A stretch of DNA of 23,512 nt from CAZGSN01 sp964371655 (GTDB lineage Bacteria; Desulfobacterota; Binatia; HRBIN30), in the NCBI GenBank assembly GCA_964371655.1, contig CAYJOD010000098.1, positions 1-23,512 on the forward strand, written 5' to 3'. Under the pieces are notes generated by a model. It was not told the origin of the DNA. It searched no databases and saw nothing but the letters and a program-made list of their open reading frames with translations. A program made the position numbers and the translations under genes. Below, one piece after another: positions 1 through 8,726 of the stretch (the first letter of the stretch is position 1; every line of letters starts with the position of its first letter).

Positions 1-34
1 CCCTGTGGGAGAGGGTTAGGGTGAGGGCTCTTCA
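1..34. repeat. CCCTCACCC-family dispersed repeat, copy 1 (cut by window edge)
   Basis: GGGAGAGGGTTAGGGTGAGGG on this strand reads as CCCTCACCCTAACCCTCTCCC on the other. Related words recur at 6163-6190 and 19287-19372. It is non-coding and lies just upstream of the first glycosyltransferase gene. The rest of 35-103 shows nothing recognisable. Confidence 0.6.
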
Positions 35-117
35 GTTTCTCGGGTCTAGGGCTCTTTACCGAACTTCCGACTCGGGACATTAGTTGAGGCGGGGCCGATG
101 CCGGGAGGTGAATGGTA

Positions 118-2772
118 ATGCAACGCAAGCCGGTGCAGTGGGCGTGCTTGATCGTCGTCGTGGCACTTGCCGCGTTCCTGCGCGTTTACCAGTTGAAGGA
201 CCTGCCCGCGGGCTTGTTCTGTGACGAGGCCGCTCTCGGCTATAACGCCTACTCCATCGGGCAGTCCGGGATGGACGAGAACGGCGTCACCCTGCCGCTC
301 TTCGTGTGGTCGTTCCAGGGCTACAAGAATCCGATCTACATCTATACAGGGGCGGTGCTGACGCGGCTCTTCGGCCTCGACGAGTTCACCACGCGTTTGC
401 CGGCCGCTCTGTTTGGCATCGGCGGAATCATCGCCATCTTCTTTGCTGGGCGGGCGATCTTCAACCCCTGGGTGGGCCTGTTCGCCGCGGCGCTGCTGGC
501 CATCTGCCCCTGGCATCTGCATTTCAGTCGCATCGCCTTCGAGCTCATTTCGTTTCCGTTCCTCTTCCTGATCGGCCTGACCCTGTTGGTTCGCTTTACC
601 CAAGGGCGGCGCACCTTCGCGGCCGGCCTCTTCTTCATGGGCTTGTGCCCGTATGCCTACGCGATTGCGACCGTGTTCGTGCCGCTGTTCCTGGTCGGCT
701 TCGGCCTGCTCTACCTACCGACGCTGCTGCGGCGCTGGCGCGAGACGATCGTTGCTTTCGTGGTGGCGATCGTCACGGTCGCGCCGATGGGCTGGTTTTA
801 TTACGAGCATCCGCAGGCGACGGGCTACTTTCGCAGTACCACGAGCGTCCGCAATCTCGCCGACGTGCAGAATCAAGCGCGGATCTTCGCGCGCAACTAC
901 GTCGAGTTCTTCAATCCGATCTTCCTGTTCAAGAACGGCGACCCTATTTCGCGTCACGCCGTGCGCGGGCACGGCGAGCTACTGCCGTCGCTGCTGCCGC
1001 TGCTGATCGCCGGCGCCGTCTTCTGCCTATTGCAACGCGATCGTGCCAGCAAACTGGTGCTGTGGTGGATGGCGATCTATCCGGTGGCGCCGAGCTTGAT
1101 GACCGAGGTGCCGACGGCGTCGCGCTCGATCATCGGCGCGCCGGGCTTCTGCCTCCTCGCTGCCGTCGGTATCGGTGGGGCGTTGTATCTCCTGCAGCAG
1201 ATCCTGCGCTGGCGCCCGTTGGTCCTGGGCGTGCAGGCGGCAGGCATCGCGGCCGTGGGGTACGTTCTGGTGCCGGAGTTCCAAGCCTACTGGAACACCT
1301 ACGCCTACGAGTACCCGAAATGGTCGGCGCCGACCTATGGCGGATTCCAGTTTGGCTACCGCGAGAGCATCAAGTACATGGAGAGCCAGCGCGGCAACTA
1401 CGATCTGCTCATGCTCACGGCGGTGAATGTGAACCAGCCGCAGATCTTCCCGCTGTTCTACAAGCCGATGGAGCCGGTGCAGTGGTCCAAGGGTGCGCGC
1501 GGCCCCAAGGAGCTCGGCTACCTGATCCTCGATCCGGCCGAGTACAGCCGTTACTCGATGAACCAGCGCATCCTGTATCAGCTCAATCCCGTCGACCTGC
1601 AGATGTTCACCGACTACACCATCAAGCACCGGGTCGTTGCCCCGAGCGGACAGGACGAGTTCGTCATCGCCGAGGTGCGGGCGCGTAAGCACTATCTGAC
1701 CGAGTGGATGTTCCTGGGTCTGTTCGACAATACCCGCAACGAGGGCATCAGCAAGTCGTTCATCGATGTCCAGCAGATCACCAAGAGCCGCTACCAGGGC
1801 GCGTTCGGAGACATCTACTGGCGCCCGTTCACGCCGCAGTTCGTGCGCGTCGATCTTAATCGCGCCTATGCCACCGCCGATCAACGTAACCCGGGTAACC
1901 CGGAGGAAGTGTGCGCCTATGCGGTGCTGACCCTGAAGTCGCCGCAGCAACAGGATGCCTATCTGGAGATGGGTGGCTCCGAGGACTACGCGCAGGTGTG
2001 GTTGAACGGCAGCAGCTTGACCGCCGGTTCGATGCTTCTCGGGGCACCGCGGCGCACCGCCATCAAGATGTCCGCCGGAAACAACGTGCTGGTGGTCAAG
2101 AGCTGCGAGAACATCGGCGACTGGTACTTCACGGCGCGCATCACCGACGCCGACGGCAAGGACCTGCCCAACATCACCAGCTCGGCGGAGCTGCCGACCG
2201 GAGCGCTCCCGGTGGCGGTGCGGCCGAGTAGCGAGCTGCCGCAGCTGGTCGAGGGCTTCGACAACATCGTCCGCTTCAAGCACACGCAGGATCCGTACCC
2301 GGATTATCGCGGCGGCACCCAATCCTGGTGGGCCTACGTCGTCGACGAGGGCAGCGAGGTTGTCTGGCACACGGCGGTTCCGCCGGTAAAGAAGCGCACG
2401 ACCTTCGTGCTCACGGTGTCAATCTCGAACGACGAAGGCGAGGCGGACGTTTTCGTCAACGGCGAGTTCGCGCTCACGATTACCATGGGCCCGCTACGCG
2501 CGATGCAGACCTGGCAGGCGGGAGGCTATCGCATGACCTTCGTGCCGAAGATCGACAGCGGCGGCAATTCCGGGGTGCTGTGGCTCGACGTGCCCGCCGA
2601 GAAGATCACCGCGGGCCAAGCGGCCGAAGTCCGCGTCGCTCCCGTCCGCGGCAATGAGCACGCCTGGTTCATGGTCAAGAAGTACAAAGACACCATCGCC
2701 CACGAACAGGTCACGCCACAGTCGATCGTCGACACCTACGAGCATTCCTGGGAAGTGCATAAGGAAGGGTAG
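118..2772 (+). CDS. GT39/PMT-like membrane glycosyltransferase with C-terminal beta-sandwich domains
   Basis: Predicted polytopic inner-membrane glycosyltransferase (884 aa) of the GT-C fold, which transfers a sugar from a polyprenyl-phosphate donor to an acceptor on the outer face of the membrane. A first helix (about residues 8-22) is followed by an extracytoplasmic loop holding the acidic pair D36-E37 (CDEAALGY), the position of the catalytic Asp in this superfamily. The YKNPIYIY and TRLPAALFG motifs and about ten further helices follow, up to roughly residue 400. After about residue 520 the protein is soluble and beta-rich, with two likely carbohydrate-binding-type sandwiches near 573-690 and 707-860. 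The ATG at 118 is preferred over 112 because GGAGG at 104-108 sits 9 bases from it but only 3 from the earlier ATG. It converges on wecB across a repeat element. Acceptor and donor are unknown. Family call is firm, exact role open. Confidence 0.85.
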   Translation: MQRKPVQWACLIVVVALAAFLRVYQLKDLPAGLFCDEAALGYNAYSIGQSGMDENGVTLPLFVWSFQGYKNPIYIYTGAVLTRLFGLDEFTTRLPAALFGIGGIIAIFFAGRAIFNPWVGLFAAALLAICPWHLHFSRIAFELISFPFLFLIGLTLLVRFTQGRRTFAAGLFFMGLCPYAYAIATVFVPLFLVGFGLLYLPTLLRRWRETIVAFVVAIVTVAPMGWFYYEHPQATGYFRSTTSVRNLADVQNQARIFARNYVEFFNPIFLFKNGDPISRHAVRGHGELLPSLLPLLIAGAVFCLLQRDRASKLVLWWMAIYPVAPSLMTEVPTASRSIIGAPGFCLLAAVGIGGALYLLQQILRWRPLVLGVQAAGIAAVGYVLVPEFQAYWNTYAYEYPKWSAPTYGGFQFGYRESIKYMESQRGNYDLLMLTAVNVNQPQIFPLFYKPMEPVQWSKGARGPKELGYLILDPAEYSRYSMNQRILYQLNPVDLQMFTDYTIKHRVVAPSGQDEFVIAEVRARKHYLTEWMFLGLFDNTRNEGISKSFIDVQQITKSRYQGAFGDIYWRPFTPQFVRVDLNRAYATADQRNPGNPEEVCAYAVLTLKSPQQQDAYLEMGGSEDYAQVWLNGSSLTAGSMLLGAPRRTAIKMSAGNNVLVVKSCENIGDWYFTARITDADGKDLPNITSSAELPTGALPVAVRPSSELPQLVEGFDNIVRFKHTQDPYPDYRGGTQSWWAYVVDEGSEVVWHTAVPPVKKRTTFVLTVSISNDEGEADVFVNGEFALTITMGPLRAMQTWQAGGYRMTFVPKIDSGGNSGVLWLDVPAEKITAGQAAEVRVAPVRGNEHAWFMVKKYKDTIAHEQVTPQSIVDTYEHSWEVHKEG

Positions 2773-2780
2773 GGGCAGGG

Positions 2781-2914
2781 GTCAGTGGCCAGGGGTCGGT
2801 GGCCACTGGTCAGTTTTCAGTTTTCAGTTTTCGATTGATGGCTTCACGTACGTCGGGTCAGAGCTGCGATTGGCAAACCCGCAACTGAACACTGAACACT
2901 GACCACTGACCACT
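2781..2914. repeat. Inverted-repeat element with CAGTGGTCAGTTTTCAG-type arms
   Basis: The left arm (2781-2832) is built of degenerate tandem words such as CAGTGGCC, CACTGGTCAG and TTTTCAG repeated three times. The right arm (2881-2914) reads CTGAACACTGAACACTGACC and is the imperfect reverse complement. About 48 unrelated bases separate them. It lies between the convergent ends of the glycosyltransferase gene and wecB, so it could act as a bidirectional transcript end or be a small non-autonomous mobile repeat. It encodes nothing convincing. Confidence 0.7.
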
Positions 2915-2923
2915 ACCGCCATC

Positions 2924-4045
2924 TCAAGCCAGTTGTCCTGCCAGATGCTCGACAATCGCCTGCGCGGCGTGCCCGTCGCCGTACGGGTTGCTCGCCGTGA
3001 CCATCGAGTCGTAGGCGGCAGGCTCGGTGAGAAGCCGTTCCGCCGCCGCGACGATACGCTCGGTGGTGGTGCCGACGAGTGCGGCGACGCCGGCGTCGAC
3101 GCCTTCCGGACGCTCGGTGTTCTCGCGCATCACCAGCACCGGTACACGTAGCGACGGTGCTTCTTCCTGCACCCCACCGGAGTCGGTGAGGATCAGATAG
3201 GCGCGGCGCAGCAAGGCGACGAAGGGCAGGTAGTCCATCGGCTCGGTGAGCACGATGCGCGGATGGTTGCCGAGCAGCTCGCGCACCGGCTGTTGGACGT
3301 TGGGGTTCAGGTGCACGGGGTAGACCACGACGACGTCGTCGTGGCGGTCGGCGATGATGCGTAGCGCCGTGCAAATGTTGCGCATCCCCTCTCCAAAACT
3401 CTCACGGCGATGTCCGGTCACGGCAATCAGTCGCTTGCCGGCCAGCAGGGCCGGGGCGACGGCAGCGGGCAGCGGCTGCGGCTCGCGATCGAGACGCGCG
3501 AGAAGCTCGGTGACGGCGTCGACGATGGTGTTGCCGGTGACGAGGATACGCTCGGGCGGGACTGCTTCGCGCACCAGGTTGCGCTTGGCCAATGCCGTCG
3601 GCGCGTAATGCCAAGCCGCGATTTGGCTGACCAGGCGCCGATTCATCTCCTCCGGAAACGGATTGAAGGGATCGTTGGTGCGCAAGCCAGCCTCGACGTG
3701 CCCGCTGGGGATGCGCGCGTAAAACCCGGCGAGCGCGGCAGCGAACGCGGTCGTCGTGTCGCCCTGCACCAAGATCGCATCGGGCTTTTGCGCGGCCAGC
3801 ACCGGCTGCATGCTTTCGATCAAACGCGCCGTGAGACCGTACAAGTCCTGGTTGGGACGCATCACGGCCAGATCATGGTCCGGTGCGATCTCGAAGAACT
3901 TCAGCATCTGATCGAGCATCTGCCGGTGCTGGCCGGTGACGCAGACGTAAGGGTGCAAGGTCGAGGAGCGGGCGAGGGCGTGCACGACCGGCGCCAGCTT
4001 GATTGCTTCCGGGCGCGTACCGAACACCACCATCACCTTGCGCAT
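2924..4045 (-). CDS. wecB: UDP-N-acetylglucosamine 2-epimerase (non-hydrolysing)
   Basis: Cytoplasmic enzyme interconverting UDP-GlcNAc and UDP-ManNAc, supplying ManNAc-type sugars for surface polysaccharides. The 373 aa length is normal for the family. Motifs in order: FGTRPEAIK (8-16), VTGQHRQMLDQ (37-47), QGDTTTA with D96, GHVEAGLRT with E118, PEEMNR with E132/E133, VTGHRRESFG with H212, YPVHLNPNV, LTDSGGVQEEAPS and NTERPEG. D96, E118, E132 and H212 correspond to the acidic residues and His described as catalytic in characterised family members. The ATG at 4045 is supported by a GAAGGAAGG ribosome-binding site 6 to 7 bases upstream. No wecC (UDP-ManNAc dehydrogenase) or other nucleotide-sugar gene is adjacent. 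It converges on a glycosyltransferase gene and is divergent from rsmH, and probably has its own promoter in the 308-base gap. Confidence 0.95.
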   Translation of the reverse strand: MRKVMVVFGTRPEAIKLAPVVHALARSSTLHPYVCVTGQHRQMLDQMLKFFEIAPDHDLAVMRPNQDLYGLTARLIESMQPVLAAQKPDAILVQGDTTTAFAAALAGFYARIPSGHVEAGLRTNDPFNPFPEEMNRRLVSQIAAWHYAPTALAKRNLVREAVPPERILVTGNTIVDAVTELLARLDREPQPLPAAVAPALLAGKRLIAVTGHRRESFGEGMRNICTALRIIADRHDDVVVVYPVHLNPNVQQPVRELLGNHPRIVLTEPMDYLPFVALLRRAYLILTDSGGVQEEAPSLRVPVLVMRENTERPEGVDAGVAALVGTTTERIVAAAERLLTEPAAYDSMVTASNPYGDGHAAQAIVEHLAGQLA

Positions 4046-4140
4046 GTGCTGCCTTCCTTCCCCACGTCGAAGCGCAGGGCATACCTGCTCGCAGTTGAGG
4101 GATCAACAGAGCTCGGGGAACGCCGCAGGATTTCCGCTTT

Positions 4141-4198
4141 GGAGTGCGGCGGCTCACCGCCGCTTTGGCCCCAAAGCGGGAGCGAGCTCCCGCACTCC
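4141..4198. repeat. REP-like cloverleaf palindrome
   Basis: The outer arms GGAGTGCGG (4141-4149) and CCGCACTCC (4190-4198) enclose three perfect hairpins: GCGGCGG-CTCA-CCGCCGC (4146-4163), CGCTTTGG-CC-CCAAAGCG (4161-4178) and GCGGGAGC-GA-GCTCCCGC (4176-4193). The hairpins share bases, so alternative folds compete. It lies in the 308-base divergent gap between wecB and rsmH. The rest of that gap (4046-4140 and 4199-4353) shows no gene and no clear promoter boxes. Confidence 0.85.
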
Positions 4199-4353
4199 AT
4201 AGGAGGGCCTACGCTGCCGCGCCCTATTCGGTCGGTGCCGGCACCCGCGTCGCTGCCTGCGCGTACTTGATGTGACATCGAGAGAAAATGTCAAACAGCC
4301 CCACTATTCGACAGCGCGTGCACTGGTCGTGATTTGCGGCTAACCAGTCGCGC

Positions 4354-5265
4354 ATGGACGCCTCGCCTCCGGTTCACGTGCCCATTCTTACCGACGTCAT
4401 TCTTTCCCTGCTGGCGCTGCCGCCGGCGGCGCGCTGCATCGATGCCACGATCGACGGCGGTGGTCACACGGCGGCGATCCTCGAACGCCTAGGTTCGGAG
4501 GGATCCGTGCTCGGGATCGACCGCGATCCGGACCTCCTGGTCGCGGTGCGGCGGCGCTTCGCCGACGCCTTCGATGCCGGCCAGCTGAAGCTGGCAACCG
4601 GAACCTTCCGCGAGCTGACACATATCGCCGCTTCGCATCACTTCACCGAGGTCGATGCCATTCTGTTCGACGTTGGCGTCAGCTCCTACCATTTCGACGT
4701 CAGCGGCCGCGGCTTCAGCTTCATGCGCGACGAGCCCCTGGATATGCGTTTCGATCCGAACGACCGCGACCTGGAAAGTGCCGCGGAGATTCTTGCGTCG
4801 CGCGATGCCGACGAGCTTACGTCCATCTTTCGCGACTTCGGCGAGGAGCGCTACGCCCGCCGCATCGCTAATCGCATCGAGCGCGAGCGCGAGCAGTCTC
4901 CGGTGCGCACCACGCAGCGGCTGTTCGACATCATCACCGCCGCGTGCCCGCCACGCGTGCGCTGGCAGTCGGCGCGCTCGGCGGCACGTGTCTTTCAGGC
5001 ATTGCGGATTGCGGTGAATGACGAGCTCGAGGCGATTAGCGAGGCGCTGCCGCAGGCACTCTCCCTGCTCGCCCCGGGCGGACGCCTCGCGGTGTTGTCG
5101 TTCCACTCTCTCGAAGACCGAATCGTAAAGCACTTCTTCGTCGCCGAGCGCACCGCCGGCCGCGTCCGCATCCTGACGAAGAGACCGCTGCGCGCCACCG
5201 AGGAGGAGATCGCGAACAACCCGCGCGCCGCCAGCGCCAAGCTGCGCGTCGCGGAGAAGGTGTAA
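4354..5265 (+). CDS. rsmH: 16S rRNA (cytosine(1402)-N4)-methyltransferase RsmH
   Basis: S-adenosylmethionine-dependent enzyme that N4-methylates C1402 of 16S rRNA in the decoding centre (also called MraW). The 303 aa length is typical. Visible motifs: DATIDGGGHT (30-39, the SAM-binding loop, with Thr where many homologues have Ser), GIDRDPD (54-60), FDVGVSS (105-111), RGFSFMRDEPLDMRFDP (119-135), FGEERYARRIA, VFQALRIAVNDELEAI, and SFHSLEDRIVKHFF (about 248-261). The C-terminal RPLRATEEEIANNPRAASAKLR is also typical. No strong ribosome-binding site precedes the ATG, but the N-terminus fits the family. rsmH usually follows mraZ and precedes ftsL in the division and cell wall cluster. Neither is here, so this is a stand-alone copy. 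Confidence 0.95.
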   Translation: MDASPPVHVPILTDVILSLLALPPAARCIDATIDGGGHTAAILERLGSEGSVLGIDRDPDLLVAVRRRFADAFDAGQLKLATGTFRELTHIAASHHFTEVDAILFDVGVSSYHFDVSGRGFSFMRDEPLDMRFDPNDRDLESAAEILASRDADELTSIFRDFGEERYARRIANRIEREREQSPVRTTQRLFDIITAACPPRVRWQSARSAARVFQALRIAVNDELEAISEALPQALSLLAPGGRLAVLSFHSLEDRIVKHFFVAERTAGRVRILTKRPLRATEEEIANNPRAASAKLRVAEKV

Positions 5266-5363
5266 GCGCGGGCTGGAAGTCGCGAGCTATCCATCCCACA
5301 CCGGCGAGCGCGCTGGGCGCGGTGCTTCGCTAGGGAGCCTGAGATGGTTCGGATTATCCGTGT

Positions 5364-5741
5364 TCACAGTGCGATTCGCAGCTCGATCTCGTCACATACA
5401 ACCCGCGGCGCCTTGCGCCCTTTCGACCCGGCTGCGTGCTCCGTCCCCAGCTCCACCAGCCCCAATCGTTCGAGGTAGTGCACCTCGGCATTGACGTTCT
5501 TCAGATCGCGACCCACCTGCGTTGCCAGCTCCTTGATTGATGTCGGTTGGTGCTCGCGGATCGCGTGCAGGAGACCTAGGCGTTTATCCGTAAAGAAGCT
5601 GCGCAGAGCGGCGGGGCTTTCGAACGTCAGCACATCGCCAGCCTTGAGTCGGCCTTGCCTCGCCTGCCGCAGGTTATCCTTCACACGGCTAGCCCACTGA
5701 GCGGAGGTGGCCAATCCGATTGTCATGGTGCGTACCTTCAT
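5364..5741 (-). CDS. HTH antitoxin-type regulator (HVO_A0114/ArsR-like), TumA-like
   Basis: A 125 aa predicted DNA-binding protein. The N-terminal part (about 1-45) resembles the linker region of antitoxins paired with TumE-type toxins. Residues about 50-118 form a winged helix: LGLLHAIREHQPTSIKELA, then VGRDLKNVNAEVHYLERLGLVEL as recognition helix and wing. Its ATG overlaps the TGA of the toxin frame upstream (ATGA at 5738-5741), the translational coupling usual in toxin-antitoxin operons. Inferred role: neutralise the partner toxin and repress the operon. The reading frame is intact although the toxin is broken. No partner gene follows; the next gene downstream is rsmH on the other strand. 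Confidence 0.75.
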   Translation of the reverse strand: MKVRTMTIGLATSAQWASRVKDNLRQARQGRLKAGDVLTFESPAALRSFFTDKRLGLLHAIREHQPTSIKELATQVGRDLKNVNAEVHYLERLGLVELGTEHAAGSKGRKAPRVVCDEIELRIAL

Positions 5742-6051
5742 ATCCGTCCCTTCTTGCGAGCCCGATTCACGTCGTCGATGAAGTCGTCGACCAGTCGGGC
5801 AACGTCGGAAAAGCGATAGGGCTCCCTCTTCGCCTGCGTGTGCCGGTGTGGAGGATGGCCTCTCCTTGATTGTCGTACAAGATCAGCAAAGAGCCATCCG
5901 CGGCCACATACGCCAGTCGATAGTCGACGCCTTCCGGGTGCTGTTCTGTTGGATCGAACTGCGCAATCGTGCCTTCCAGGAACGAGCCGTCTTCGAAGAC
6001 GAGCCTCTCGATGCGCTGCTTTGTCGTTACGCCTCGTCGCCTCTGCCCCAT
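5738..6051 (-). pseudogene. TumE-like (DUF6516) toxin, frameshifted
   Basis: Two overlapping minus-strand frames together make one protein of about 104 aa, the usual TumE size. Frame one begins at ATG 6051 (MGQRRRGVTTKQRIERLVFEDGSF) and runs through VDYRLAYVAADGSLLILYDNQGEA at 5857. The conserved continuation PPHRHTQAKREPYRF...LVDDFIDDV lies in the -1 frame and ends at 5738. The break lies between about 5862 and 5845 and matches loss of one base. Without it, frame one reads into unrelated Arg-rich sequence. An in-frame TAG directly before the ATG fixes the start; the ribosome-binding site is weak. The family motif YDN...HHRH...EPYxF, the gene order and the 4-base overlap with the HTH gene support the identification. 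A sequencing or assembly error remains possible. Confidence 0.7.
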
Positions 6052-6162
6052 TTGCTATGGCTTTGCATACCACATCACTCGCGCCCGATACATTCGATTT
6101 GTATGGGTATGGGGTTCGGTGTTCTGCGTAGAGGGCGAACCTCAGCATCAACAGGGAGAATG

Positions 6163-6190
6163 GATCCCTCACCCCATCCCTCTCCCGCAA
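6163..6190. repeat. CCCTCACCC-family dispersed repeat, copy 2
   Basis: GGATCCCTCACCCCATCCC continues into TCTCCCGCAA. It matches the reverse complement of 19294-19328, which shares GGATCCCTCACCCCA and CCCGCA. It is followed by a small hairpin around CGGTGCTTTCAAGCACTG (6211-6228). It lies in the gap between the toxin gene start and the end of the next glycosyltransferase gene. Confidence 0.6.
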
Positions 6191-6240
6191 GTGATGCAGG
6201 CGGTGCTTTCAAGCACTGCCACTGGTTCGTCGTGGCCGCC

Positions 6241-8649
6241 TCAGCCCGCGTCGTGCGCCGGCATGAAGTGATCGGGCGGAACCAGCTCGCGGGTGGCGCC
6301 GGGCGGGGTCCAGTACATCTGAAGCAGCATCCGCACCGAGCCCTCCGTCTTCACCGCGTCCCATTGCACCGCGATCGGCACGGTGCCGGGGGCGAGCTGG
6401 CGCTGGAAGCTGCATGTCTTCGGGATGTCGGGAATGACGGCGTCGAGGGCGCAGACGCGTTCGCCATCGAAGTCGACGCTGAAGGGGCCGCTGCCGGTGA
6501 CCTCGAACGCGTAGGCGCCGGCGGCATCGACACGCAGCCCGCCGCGCCAACGGGCGCGGAACGGAGATTGGATCGCCAGGCGCATCGGTCTTTCGAAGTA
6601 GGTCTCGACGGTGAAGAAGTTCAGCTGCGGATCGAGGCGCTCCAGCGCGATGTGATCATTCTGCTCGTAGGTCGCGTTGAGCCCGGTGCGGACCGGCTGC
6701 TCCGCCTGCAGTGCCAGATCCTCCGGCGTCAGCCGCAGGGCGCGAAAGAATAGTCTGCCGTTGCTGCGGTGGGTCACGTCGGTGGTCTCGGTGTGCGGGT
6801 ACAGCCGGCGGACGTAGCTGTCGATTCCGAGCTGCGCTGGGCCGAGGATGAGATACGTCGGCACGTCAGATTGTGGATCGCGGATCGGCAGGAATCGGCC
6901 GGGCTCCATGACGTCCTCGAATTTGCGGTTCGGAAAGTCGAAGGCGAATTGCTCGACGTTCACATCGTGTGAGAAGTGCAGAAAGCTGTCGGCTCCGAGC
7001 AGGTACACCGGGCTCCCCGGCGGCACGCGGCGCACGAAATGCACGAGCTCCGAGGTGTCGTCGCCGGAGCTGCGCGCATAGTCGATGAAGTAGGTGCGCC
7101 AGTTGTCGGCCCAAACCGCGGCGACGAGCAGGGCCGCACAGGCCGGTCCGAGCCATGCCGATCGCTTCGTGTCGACGAGCAGGCTGCGCAGTGGCAGCGC
7201 GGCAAGGATGCAAACCGCGGGGATGAGACCCACAAGTCGCACGAACGCCGGCGGATCGATGGTGAGAGCGCCGCCGGTAACCGCCGTCACTCCCCACCAA
7301 TACAGGACGAAGGCCCCGCGGGCTCGCGCCCGCAGCGCCAGGGCGAGGCCGAGGACAAACAGCGCCGCGCTGACATGATCGAGCATGCCGCCGCCGCGGT
7401 AGCCAAGCTGGTAGGCCTCGGCCGGCAGGATGGTGAAACCTAGCCACGTCTTCGAGACTTGTGACGCGAACAGCGGCCAGGCCGCGGTGACGCCGCCATC
7501 GTTGAATGCCGCGACGAGGCGCGGCGTGATCTGTCGCGCCCGCGCCATCCACGTGAACTGCAGCCAGTTGTTGCCGAACGCGTAATGGTCGCTGAGGTAG
7601 TGGAACCACGGCAGGCTCACGAGAACGAAAGCAGCCACGGCGATGGCGGCGCCAACGGTGTAGCCGCGTAGATCACGCGGGCGGGTGACCGCGATCAGCA
7701 GCAGCCAGCCGAGCAGCAGCAGGGGCACGACATGCGCGGCGTTGTAGGTGTGCAGGCACAGAGCCGCGAGGATGCCGGTCCAAAGGTAGGCCAGGGCCGA
7801 ACCGCTGTTGACGGCGCGCCACAGTGCGAAGAACGCCAGGGTCTCGAACACCATCACCTGCGCGTGCGTCGTGCCCAGTCGGCTGAAGTCGATGGCGGTG
7901 CGATTGAACGCCAACAGCGTCGCGGCCAGCAACGCCGTGCGCCGATCGAAGAGGTCGCGTGTGAGCAGATAGGTGGTGAGCACGGCGACAGTTCCGAAGA
8001 GCGCCGACGCCAGGCGCACGCTGACGGTGTTGAGGCCGAGCCAGGGGCCGAACATTCCCTGCAACGACAGGCCGACCATCGACCAGGTATTCCACCCCAT
8101 CGTCAACAGGTTGGGCATGCCGTGCTCGTAGGCGTTGCGTACCCACATCCCGACGCGCGACTCGTCGCCGAAGTACACACGCGGGAGCTCGGCGAGCCAC
8201 AGGGTGCGCAGCAGCAGCGCCGCGAGCAGGAGTGCCAACAGCGTGAGCCGTTCGTAGCGCGTGCTGCGGTCGATGCCGCGGCGGAGGGGACCTGCGCGTA
8301 GACCCCAAACCGCTGCGCTCAACGCGGCGAAGGTGCTCACCCAAGCCGCGAGGGTGGCTGCCGGCATCCGCTCCATCGCCGACCATTCGCTGGCCAAGGC
8401 GGTGCTACCGACCGCGACCAAGACCATCAGCAGCCGCATGAGCTGTAGGGCCGGCGGCGCCGGTCGCAGCGCGGCTGCGTTGCCGTCGCTGCCCTGGATC
8501 GCATTTGAAGCTGAGTCGCACAGGAGCGCCGCTGCCAGAGCCGCGGCGGCGTAGACTCCCCAGATGTACCAACTGTAGGGAAATTTGACCGCGGCCAGCT
8601 GGATGCCCAAGGCGATGATGATGACCGCGAATTTTACCAGCGTCCGCAC
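6241..8649 (-). CDS. GT39-like membrane glycosyltransferase with C-terminal PA14-like domain (paralogue A)
   Basis: Predicted 802 aa inner-membrane GT-C glycosyltransferase. Three to four N-terminal helices precede the family core, in which an extracytoplasmic loop holds FGDESRVG with D162-E163 as the expected catalytic site. MGWNTWSMVG, VRLASALFG, FNRTAIDFSRLG and HAQVM follow, then GYRGGGMLDHVSAALF and further helices. The last 130 residues or so form a periplasmic beta domain of the PA14/carbohydrate-binding kind, closing with WTPPGATRELVPPDHF. It is homologous over nearly its whole length to the 11813-14575 product. The frame stays open upstream to 8955, but that stretch is Arg/Pro-rich, overlaps the divergent gene and has no counterpart in the paralogue. 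I therefore chose GTG 8649 (VRTLVKFAV), with AGAGAGGG 3 to 4 bases upstream. Start confidence is moderate. Confidence 0.8.
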   Translation of the reverse strand: MRTLVKFAVIIIALGIQLAAVKFPYSWYIWGVYAAAALAAALLCDSASNAIQGSDGNAAALRPAPPALQLMRLLMVLVAVGSTALASEWSAMERMPAATLAAWVSTFAALSAAVWGLRAGPLRRGIDRSTRYERLTLLALLLAALLLRTLWLAELPRVYFGDESRVGMWVRNAYEHGMPNLLTMGWNTWSMVGLSLQGMFGPWLGLNTVSVRLASALFGTVAVLTTYLLTRDLFDRRTALLAATLLAFNRTAIDFSRLGTTHAQVMVFETLAFFALWRAVNSGSALAYLWTGILAALCLHTYNAAHVVPLLLLGWLLLIAVTRPRDLRGYTVGAAIAVAAFVLVSLPWFHYLSDHYAFGNNWLQFTWMARARQITPRLVAAFNDGGVTAAWPLFASQVSKTWLGFTILPAEAYQLGYRGGGMLDHVSAALFVLGLALALRARARGAFVLYWWGVTAVTGGALTIDPPAFVRLVGLIPAVCILAALPLRSLLVDTKRSAWLGPACAALLVAAVWADNWRTYFIDYARSSGDDTSELVHFVRRVPPGSPVYLLGADSFLHFSHDVNVEQFAFDFPNRKFEDVMEPGRFLPIRDPQSDVPTYLILGPAQLGIDSYVRRLYPHTETTDVTHRSNGRLFFRALRLTPEDLALQAEQPVRTGLNATYEQNDHIALERLDPQLNFFTVETYFERPMRLAIQSPFRARWRGGLRVDAAGAYAFEVTGSGPFSVDFDGERVCALDAVIPDIPKTCSFQRQLAPGTVPIAVQWDAVKTEGSVRMLLQMYWTPPGATRELVPPDHFMPAHDAG

Positions 8650-8726
8650 TGTCCCTCTCTCTAAGCTTGCACCGGTTCGCGGCGCACTGTACGCGCAAGC
8701 GGCAGCGGAGGCCAGCGAAGCGAGCG

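Noticed and set aside
1027..2370. Long open frame of 447 codons opposite the first glycosyltransferase
   Set aside because: It is the mirror of a high-GC coding frame, rich in Arg, His and Gly, with no recognisable domain.
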